Positions 56,901 through 64,000 of a stretch of DNA of 64,000 bases are shown in pieces. The translations under genes and the position numbers were made by a program. The notes beneath the pieces are model-generated. The model had not been told where the DNA came from and did no database searches. It saw only the letters and a list, made by a program, of their open reading frames with translations. The stretch's first letter is position 1; each line of letters opens with the position of its first letter. The stretch spans positions 82,904,254 to 82,968,253 of the forward strand of contig NC_089826.1 in assembly GCF_035046505.1 (NCBI RefSeq), given 5' to 3'. Source of the DNA: Tiliqua scincoides. Its lineage: Eukaryota > Chordata > Lepidosauria > Squamata > Scincidae.

Positions 56901-57425
56901 GGAACAAATAGAGCCTAAGAGGAGGGGAAGGGTCCGCTCGCACGCTGCGGTGTTCCCCCCACTTTAGCTACGCCCCTTGGCGCAGACAGTCCCCCTCCCC
57001 TTTGGAGCCTGGTGTGTTCCTCCGGGGGAAGGGGCCACTTGCACCCTAAGGTGAGGCTCCCTGCAAAACTTAGTGCTTCCCCCCCCCCAGCTATACCACT
57101 GCCTGGAGCCGCTTGGCGCAGACAGCTCCCCTCCTCTTCAGAGCCAGGTGTATGCCTCCATTTTACTCTCCCCACCTGGAATAGCTCCAAAGGATAGGGG
57201 AAGGGACCATTTGCACACTGTGGTGAAGCTTCCCGCAAAACCTAGTGCTTTCCCCCCCCCCACTCTAGCTACACCACTGCCTGGAGCCACTGGGTGCAGA
57301 AAACCCCTCTCCCCTTTCGGGCCAGGCATACACCTCCATTCCCCCCCCCCATGGCTCGGAAGGGTAGGGGAAGGGTCCGCTTGCACACTGCGGTGAGACT
57401 CCCTGCTTGCCCCCCCCAGGCCACT
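56826..57425. repeat. Tandem units of the GTGGCATAGCTA MITE upstream of DRD5
   Basis: The first unit starts CAGTGGCGTCGCCGG at 56826 and runs to TTTAGCTACGCCCCTT near 56980. Then about three degenerate units follow, each with GCGCAGACAG or a GGTGCAGAAAA version, CCCCTTTGGAGCC, GGGGAAGGGNCC, TTGCANNCTNNGGTGAGNCT and AAACTTAGTGCTT ... CTATACCACTGCCTGGAGCC. Unit length is about 125-185 bp. The array begins 189 bp upstream of the DRD5 start. Confidence 0.75.
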
Positions 57426-57906
57426 GGCTTCAGGATGACATCTGTCGGCAAAGGCGCAACCAGAAATTTCCTTCCTGCGGGAGGCATCCTGCTGTCTTCT
57501 CGCACAGGTGCTTTGCAGACACATTCGGGGACTCTGTCGCCAAACCATCAAACTCAGGGATTCAGTGTGGGAAACTCACGTTCTATATATGCTCTGCCCA
57601 CACTCGTGTCAGGTGCGGCCAAGGAAAATGCACTCTGCACATGCCTCGTGGACACAGCAGGCTGCCTGCTCAGAACGATACCATGCAGGAGGGACTTGCA
57701 GCAAAATTCTGCATCTCCCCAATCTTAATGCCCCATTGACTGGAGCAAGCCCACTCCCTCCACCTTCTGCTTTTCCCAACAGACACTCCCCCCCCCCCAA
57801 CATGCCATGGTTCCTGCAGACCACTGAGCATACTCAGTGAGGTTGGGGTTGGGGGTGATTGGTTGGTTTACTACTTCTCTGATTCACAGATTGATGTAGT
57901 TCTGCA

Positions 57907-58132
57907 CAGTGGCATAGCTAGAGGGGGTGCAAAGCACTAAATATTTCAGGGAGTCTCACTGCGCCGTGCAAGCTGCCCTTTCCCCTTCCGCGCCATTCCA
58001 GGTGTTCACCTCTGTTTTGCCTCTCCCTGCCAAGAGTGGTTCCAAAGGGGAGAGGGAGGGGGCTGCTTGCACGGCACAGTGAAGCTCCCTGCAAAACTTA
58101 GTGCTTTGCACCCCCCTCTAGCTACACCACTA
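57907..58132. mobile_element. hAT-type MITE, GTGGCATAGCTA family, full copy
   Basis: CAGTGGCATAGCTAGAGGGG to CCCCTCTAGCTACACCACTA, 226 bp, fold-back. Flanks GTTCTGCA / CTTCTACA (6 of 8). This copy is close to the family consensus. Confidence 0.9.
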
Positions 58133-58717
58133 CTTCTACATACCTAGTGAATGTACAAATCACTACCTTATTTCAGGTGACCCCATTTCATTTGCAGTCC
58201 AATACTCAAATGCATGAGTTTGCCATATGATAAACTGGGAGGAACCCCGAACAAACCACTACAGTGCACATAACTGCACATCTCTAACAATACCCTTCTG
58301 ATTCAGTCCTGAAACCACCCTTCCCTTCCTGCCACTGTGCTAAATAAAGCTAAAGAGCTCTGGCTTTGTGGCTGGCTGCACTACATGCAAAGGGTTTGGG
58401 GGCCGACCCCTGGCTGGAATTATGTCAGCAGTGACAATCAAGGTGGAAATGAGCTCTGACAAGGGCAAGTACCTCTCTGGCCAGCATGGAACATGCATGC
58501 TGCGTGTGCTTTCTCAGGCTGCTTATGGTCGATGGCTAGCAAGAGGCGAGCACAGGCAGAGGTGTGGAGTGACAGAAGGAATAACTTTGACAGGACAGGA
58601 ATAATTTGAATGCTCCACAAAGTTAATTCGGCTCCACAAACATCAGAGCCAAATAACCGAAAGACAGTGTGCGGTGTGGTCTCTAAGGAATATTCATGCT
58701 CTTGTAGCTCTTTGTTT

Positions 58718-58895
58718 ATAATGGGGCTGCCAACCTTTCCTGGACCTCCTGGACTGTTAACAATTGTGTAGAGGAGGGAATTTCAGCAGGTGCAGCTTCT
58801 CATCTGTGAGAAGACAGATGAGAACATCCCCTCTTCTACTCAATTTTTAAAGGTCCAGGATCCCTAAAATGGAAAATGGGCCACCCTTGGTTTAC
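58718..58895. mobile_element. Palindromic hAT-like MITE, second copy of the 41612 family
   Basis: GGGGCTGCCAACCTTTCCTGG, GGAATTTCAGCAGGTGCAGC and inverted TTTTAAAGGTCCAGGATC. Ends are less well preserved than at 41612. Confidence 0.7.
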
Positions 58896-59456
58896 TCAGT
58901 GCAGTCAGAAACTCCAGCAGAACCTGAACCCAAGGCCCCCCCCCTTCCTGGGAGGGGGGAAATAATGCCCAGTGAACCAGAATGGAACACCTAAACCTAA
59001 AAAGTGGCAGCCAGTTCAAAATAATTAGTGCAATAATATGTGATCTGCTTTCAGCTGTACAATTCTTTTATAGTACAACCCCAACATGTCTACTCAGAAG
59101 CAAGTCTCATTGTGTGCCATGGGACTCACAGCCCAATGCTGTCTCCAGCCAGCAATACTAGTACGGGAAAGGTACCCACTGCATCCTGGGGAGGGGGGCA
59201 CACAGGAGGTAAGTACAAAACATTTAAAGCTATCTCTGTGTAAGTCCTGGAGCCATTTCCAGAAAGTGGTGTGGGATGGACACTTTCTTTGCACCAAGGG
59301 AGTTTCATTTACTGTTCAAGACTAGGAGAGCAGATGATCCACTGCAGAGCTCCTGTAAGTAATCAGGACCTTGGACAGCTCCAATGGGAAACCAAGGAAT
59401 GCAACCCAGTGCTGAGATCTGAAGAGGTCCCATGTTGTTCCAGAAAGGATTTAGAG

Positions 59457-59770
59457 CAGTGGTCTTCACCTTTTTTTTGTGCCGCAACCCCAACAAATAA
59501 CAAAATTAATTATGAAACTGGGGGACCCACCATCAATCCTGCTCCCCCTCCTAGGATCCTCTCTGCCCACCCACCCCCAGTGCCGTCCCAGTTCTGTAAC
59601 CAAATACTATTAGAGGGACCAGAAAAAGTTACCAAGAAGCTTGGCACTACTGAAAGCTATTTCAGGGCAGGGCTGGGACCCAATCTCTTGGTACCTGAAG
59701 GAACACACCTGATGCCTCTCCCTTTATCTGGTGGTGCTCTAGCTCGGTCTTCAACCCTTTCAGTTTTTGG
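59457..59770. mobile_element. Possible hAT element, CAGTGGTCTTCACC type
   Basis: Left end CAGTGGTCTTCACCTTTTTT matches, inverted, the right end at 36515-36532. Right end not defined. Confidence 0.4.
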
Positions 59771-59843
59771 TCTGTTTTAGTATGTGGTGTTTTTGTCGTT
59801 TAAATAAAGACTATGGGTTGTATTTGAAGACAGTTATGACTAA

Positions 59844-60022
59844 GGGCCAAATCCTATCCAATTTTCCAGCACCAGTGCAGCCGTGCCAATGGGGCATGCA
59901 CAGCATCCTGCAGCGAGGGGGCAATCATGGAGGCCACCTCCAGGTAAGGGAACATTTGTTCTCTTTCCTCAAGGCTGCATTGCAGCTGCACTGGCACTGG
60001 AAAGTTGGATAGAACTGGGCCC
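59844..60022. mobile_element. GGGCCCAATCC-family MITE, first of two stacked elements
   Basis: GGGCCAAATCCTATCCAAT to TTGGATAGAACTGGGCCC. TAA at 59841-59843 and 60023-60025. Interior holds GCCAATGGGGCATGCACAGC as in other copies. Confidence 0.85.
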
Positions 60023-60025
60023 TAA

Positions 60026-60115
60026 GGCTGCAATCCTATCCACACTTACCTGGGAGTAAGCCTCATTGACTATAATAGTACTTACCTCTGAGTGGACCTG
60101 CCTAGGATTGGGCTC
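60026..60115. mobile_element. AGTAAGTCCCATT-family MITE, second of two stacked elements
   Basis: GGCTGCAATCCTATCCACAC to GCCTAGGATTGGGCTC. TAA at 60023-60025 and 60116-60118. It shares the middle TAA with the element before it. Confidence 0.8.
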
Positions 60116-60574
60116 TAAGCACCATTGAAATCAATAAGAAAAGATATGGTGCAACCCAGTGGCCAAGTAGCACCAGCAAATGCTATGGTGCATCCACAGT
60201 CCAGACTAGGTCTGCACAGAGGAACTTCATCACCACCAATGGAGCTGAAACTAAACCTGTGCTGCTCTCATTCTGATGGTATCCAAGGGCATACACCATG
60301 TCCAGAGCAGTGTTTTTCAGATATAAGTCCGAGCTGCCCATCATGGCTAATTTAGGCCCCATTCACTTCTATGGGTTTTATATGATTGACTTTCTTTAGA
60401 TGCAACCATAAACCAGCTACCCTGATGGAACTGTAACATTGCCACAGTGAGATGAATGTTGAGAAGGTTACATCAAAATATCCAGAGGGAAGGAAGACAT
60501 TTTTAGAGTGTGGAAGGGAGGTTTACAGAGAAGTGTTTTACAAAATAAGAGGCACTTGTAAGGCAAAAGGGCAA

Positions 60575-60905
60575 CTTATTATTCTGAGCAGATTGGGTGT
60601 GGGAAAGCTTGCCGTCTGACGTCACGCTGCTAATGAGCCAATATTGTTCTCCCTTCTGTGTTAGAGATGTTGGTGAGAGATGAAAAGCAAGGGCAACAGA
60701 ACTTAGTTCTCTTTGTAGCATCTTGGGAGCATCACTGGAATTCATGGCTACATCTGTATCTCTTCCAGCAGCAAGTTTGTCAGGACGCCTAATTTTTCTA
60801 TTTTCATCATGATTTCCAGCGGCAACAAATGTTTTCATGTCTTGCACAATCAAGAACATCAGAACATGAGAAGAGCCCTGCTGGATCAGGCCAGCTTCCT
60901 GTATT
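60575..60905 (-). repeat. Module X, copy 2
   Basis: Reverse complement of 33344-33672 with about five differences. It carries a frame (60859 down to 60503, 118 codons) whose first 95 codons differ from copy 1 at three residues. It lies immediately upstream, in CR1 sense, of a CR1 3' end. Next to it, a 22-bp word CTGTATTAGAGAGTTAGAAC is doubled (60899-60944). Confidence 0.7.
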
Positions 60906-61290
60906 AGAGAGTTAGAACAGTTTCTGTATTAGAGAGTTAGAACAGACAAGAAAAAATATTTCTTTACTCAGCGTGTGGTTGGTCTGTGGAACTCCTTGCC
61001 ACAGGATGTGGTGACAGCATCTGGCCTGGACGCCTTTAAAAGGGGATTGGACAAGCTTCTGGAGGAAAAATCCATTACAGGGTACAAGCCATGATGTGTA
61101 TGCGCAACCTCCTGATTTTAGAAATGGGTTATGTCAGAATGCCAGATGCAAGGGAGGGCACCAGGATGAGGTCTCTCGTTATCTGGTGTGCTCCCTGGGG
61201 CATTTGGTGGGCCGCTGTGAGATACAGGAAGCTGGACTAGATGGGCCTATGGCCTGATCCAGTGGGGCTGTTCTTATGTTCTTATGTATC
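60906..61290 (+). mobile_element. CR1 3' end
   Basis: Sense CR1 from GTTAGAACAGACAAGAAAAA through GGTCTGTGGAACTCCTTGCC and the 3' UTR to TTCTTATGTTCTTATG. Its 5' neighbour is module X. Confidence 0.93.
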
Positions 61291-61372
61291 TCACAGTAGC
61301 CTACCAGATGCCTTTGGGAACACATGACAACAAGCTACCTGCATCCTGTTGCCACTCCCTTGCATCCTGCAT
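61288..61372 (-). mobile_element. Antisense CR1 tail fragment joined tail to tail
   Basis: TATCTCACAGTAGCCTACCA, CAACAAGCTACCTGCATCC follow the sense CR1 tail directly, in the opposite direction. Confidence 0.75.
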
Positions 61373-61395
61373 TCCATAATTGCAGCATACTGTAA

Positions 61396-61530
61396 GAAAT
61401 GGTAGGGCGATGAGGTGTAGCGGCTAGAGTTAGCGTTCTTCTGTTGGTGCTCCAGCTTGAGCCTCAGCTGAGTGGCCTTAGGCGGCTCACTATTTGCCAC
61501 TCTAAGCTGCCAGGGTTTTTATGAAGTTTA
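61396..61530. mobile_element. tRNA-derived SINE head fragment
   Basis: GAGGTGTAGCGGCTAGAGT resembles a tRNA A box, and GTGGCCTTAGGCGGCTCACT with CACTCTAAGCTGCC resembles the conserved middle of squamate SINE2 elements. Confidence 0.5.
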
Positions 61531-61538
61531 CCTAGAGT

Positions 61539-61957
61539 GCTGGTTCCCAACCTGTGGTCTGGGGACCACAGGTGATCCACAAGACCCTGAGAAGTGGTCC
61601 ACGAGGTCTCAGGAAAAAAAAAATCACATTTGGGCAGGAGGTCTGGTCTAGAGGATAGAGCCTCCATTTGCCTGAAGATAACATCCGAAGGTTGCCAGTT
61701 CAAGGCCACCGGCACCGTGCGACCTTGAAGCAACTGACAAGCTGAGCCGAGTTATTCCATCTGCTCTGAGCGTGGGAGGATGGAGGCCAGAATGTGAAAC
61801 CAGATCAGAGTGAAACATCTGGACTGTTGTGGTTCTTGAAAGATAGAACCTTCTTTCAATTGTAAAAATCCCTACAGGGATTTAATAAGCCTGCCTATGT
61901 AAACCGCCTTGAATAAAGTATTGAATAAAGACCAAGAAAGGTGGTATATAAATACCT

Positions 61958-62019
<62 letters not shown>

Positions 62020-62633
62020 TGATCACTTCCAGCATTTTGCGGAGCAAGCAGTCCCCCATGGTCCATCAGAGAGGATGAGGATGGACCACCTGTAGCTACA
62101 GTTGGCACCAAAAGCAACAAACCACAACTTTCTCTATAAATAATAAATCTCTAATAAATATTTTCTAATAACAGGCAGCCTGTGTTACGTGCGGGCTTGG
62201 TACCTATGAATTTCTTCATCAGCAGGTCCCCATACTCATGGTGTGCACCAACTTGGAGCCTCTAGGGTGCTGTGCCCCTCTTACCTCCGAAGGCTCTTCT
62301 GAAGCCTGCAGAGGCCATGTGTGTCTTCCCACAGCCTTCATTCTGAAGCTGCAAGGAGACGCTCATGGCCTCTTCAGGCTTCAGAAGAGCCTCCAGAGAT
62401 GAGAGGAGCACAGCTCCAATCGCATTTGGGCAGTGCCAAAAACCGCAGGTTTCAAATAGCTGCAGTTTTCTTTATCCACAGGGTTTCCAGAAATGGAACC
62501 CCAGGGAATAACGAGGGCCACCTCTATTGCAAATTTAAAAGTATTTTTGTGTGTGGGGATGTGGGGATTGCATGTGGTTCACTGCAATTCCAATTCTTGC
62601 TTCAGTGGTCCGTGGTATCCTAAAGATTGGGAG
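61539..62633. mobile_element. hAT element carrying an inserted SINE
   Basis: Left GCTGGTTCCCAACCTGTGG, right CCGTGGTATCCTAAAGATTGGGAG. Flanks CCTAGAGT (61531-61538) / CCTAGAGA (62634-62641), 7 of 8. The SINE at 61625-62020 and further sequence lie inside. Confidence 0.65.
61625..62020 (+). mobile_element. tRNA-derived SINE with (TTA)n tail
   Basis: Head GGTCTGGTCTAGAGGATAG with an A box like TGGTCTAGNGG and a B box-like GGTTGCCAGTTCAAGGCC. The 3' part has GTAAACCGCCTTGAATAAAG, GGTGGTATATAAATACCTG and about 21 TTA repeats (61957-62019). This is the layout of common squamate SINEs. Confidence 0.8.
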
Positions 62634-62639
62634 CCTAGA

Positions 62640-64000
62640 GAGAAGAATAAATAAAGGGAAATGACCACCGTGCACCTTCTGTCCCCTCAAGAAATTCACT
62701 TCTGCATATGCAGCTGCCTGCTGAGAAGTTCCAGTGGGTGCGATAGGCAGCCATTCATCTTCTCAAATGGGTGGCTGTGAATCGTTTCAGTCAGAATGAC
62801 ATAAATTTGTACTTGATGCCTGCTGGCTTCCAATTCAAGGTGCCAGTGAAACGCTTGCACCGTTCAAGAATCCTAGCAAGTGAGAAGGGGTGTTAAAAGT
62901 GACGCCCACCATGTTTTTGCAGCTTGGTAGCATCCCCAGTATTTGTCAGTGTGCTTTCTCTTCATCCACCACCAAACCACCTATCTCAGAAACCATCCCT
63001 GCTGTCTTGATACATCCAACCCACATGGTTCAGATGGAGTGGGATGCTTGTCCTGACACTGCCCCCAAAGGGGCAAACTCAGAGGTCACTCCCTTTGATG
63101 CCAACTTCATGAGGGGGTGCCCTGCCAATGTGGCTGCTTCATCTCATCCAAGAGCAGAAGTTAGGGCTCCACATGGCGGGGCAGACGTCTTTTGCAACAG
63201 CAGTAATAAGTCATATATGGCAATGCCTTCCCCCAGTCTCTTACTGTTCCTGCCACCGCAGTTGGCTGCCGCCTTTAACAGATGTTTTCATTATAATGAC
63301 TGTGTTTCTGCTGTGTTTGCTGTTATCTGTGTTCTTCTCTGAGCCCCTTTTAGTGCCTACAAGAAAACTGTAGCGACAAACACAGTCAATCAATCAACTG
63401 CAGACATAGTTCTCGTCAGAGAACTGATCTTGCGTTTTTATGCAGCTTCCAGTGTAGCGTAGTCAGTGTACAAGGAATCTAGGATACAAATGGCAAGGAT
63501 GGGAACTTAAATCAGGTGACTCGAGCCCAAATTGTGAAAATCAGTGTTTTTTGGTGACTCGTGTGCATTAGAGTCACGCACATGGAAGACTCAGCAAAAC
63601 ATTCAAGTCACGGGCCCCTGGCTCAGCACTTGGTCCCCGCACATGCAGACTCAACTCTCTGTGTCTGGGTGTGTTTGCTTACTGTTTTCATGGTGTGAAA
63701 AACCTTGCGGGGTCATCATTCAAACTGGGGGAGTAGCAGGGAAGTTCCAGCCTGGAGGCAGGAAAGGGTTAATGTTTGCTTTTGCTTCCAAGCATGGGGG
63801 GGGGGGGGAGGCAGGAGCCAATGATCGTTGGACAAAGGATGGGCGGTCTGGTTTCTTTGGATGAAGGAGGGCAGGAGGAGCGCAAGGGGGTTCTTGCCTT
63901 GGAACTGGCTGGAGAAGCCCAGGGAAAAAGGAGGCAGGGAAGCGGGAGGGGGGATCATAGAGATCACGCTTTCCAATCATATAGCTGCTGTGAGCTGTGT
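62640..64000. other. Right flank, nothing recognised
   Basis: Open frames at 62890-63342 and 63544-63864 show no motif, and no repeat family is identifiable apart from a G run at 63797-63808. No upstream DRD5 exon is evident. Confidence 0.4.

Noticed and set aside
56638-56943. N-terminal extension of 102 codons in frame with DRD5
   Set aside because: It reads through GC-rich promoter and the MITE at 56826, has no similarity to D5 receptors, and starting at 56637 gives 476 residues, the family length.
55759-56967. Long + strand frame of 402 codons opposite DRD5
   Set aside because: It is a mirror of the GC-rich DRD5 coding strand; composition alone keeps it open.
61872-62120. Minus-strand frame with a long isoleucine run
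   Set aside because: It is the translation of the (TTA)n tail of a SINE.

Overview
The window is vertebrate nuclear DNA, most likely from a squamate reptile (a lizard). Two host genes are recognisable. The last two coding exons of SLC2A9 (GLUT9, urate/hexose transporter) lie on the + strand at 3249-3376 and 5886-6143. A single-exon dopamine D5 receptor gene, DRD5, lies on the - strand at 55207-56637. The two genes are tail to tail about 49 kb apart, the same neighbours and orientation as on human chromosome 4p16. The squamate assignment rests on the repeats: CR1 LINEs with an 8-bp tail repeat, a 5S rRNA-derived SINE, tRNA-derived SINEs with (ATT)n or (GTT)n tails, and many hAT-type MITEs. The exact species cannot be read from the sequence.

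Layout. 1-1320 is a young CR1 LINE running off the left edge; it lies in an SLC2A9 intron and has an open endonuclease frame. 1321-6143 is the 3' end of SLC2A9. About 6144-10050 is its 3' UTR or flank, with candidate poly(A) signals at 7463 and 10041. 10-55 kb is intergenic and is mostly nested transposable elements: three CR1 bodies and several CR1 3' tails, three copies of a second LINE (Ingi/Vingi-like C-terminus with a CCHC finger), one LINE of uncertain clade at 43.8-45.4 kb, two 5S SINEs, and more than twenty MITEs. Many hAT copies still show 8-bp target-site duplications, eight of them perfect. A second MITE group has GGGC termini and 3-bp TAA/TTA duplications, as PIF/Harbinger elements do. 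55.2-56.9 kb is DRD5 in a very GC-rich, CpG-rich block. 57-64 kb is repeat-rich flank.

How the elements work together. The 5S SINE, the LINE copies and a third chimeric element at 2446-2850 share the same short 3' end, which points to one LINE machinery moving several non-autonomous partners. One MITE family touches DRD5 at both ends: a copy with a perfect 8-bp target duplication begins 8 bp after the stop codon, and three degenerate tandem units start 189 bp upstream of the start codon.

Most notable oddities: the MITE beside the DRD5 stop codon; a 329-bp unidentified module with a conserved 95-codon frame, found twice beside CR1 tails; a 175-bp inverted repeat with no mismatches at 21.2/22.8 kb; and the shared-tail LINE/5S-SINE/chimera family. 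I see no new protein-coding host system.
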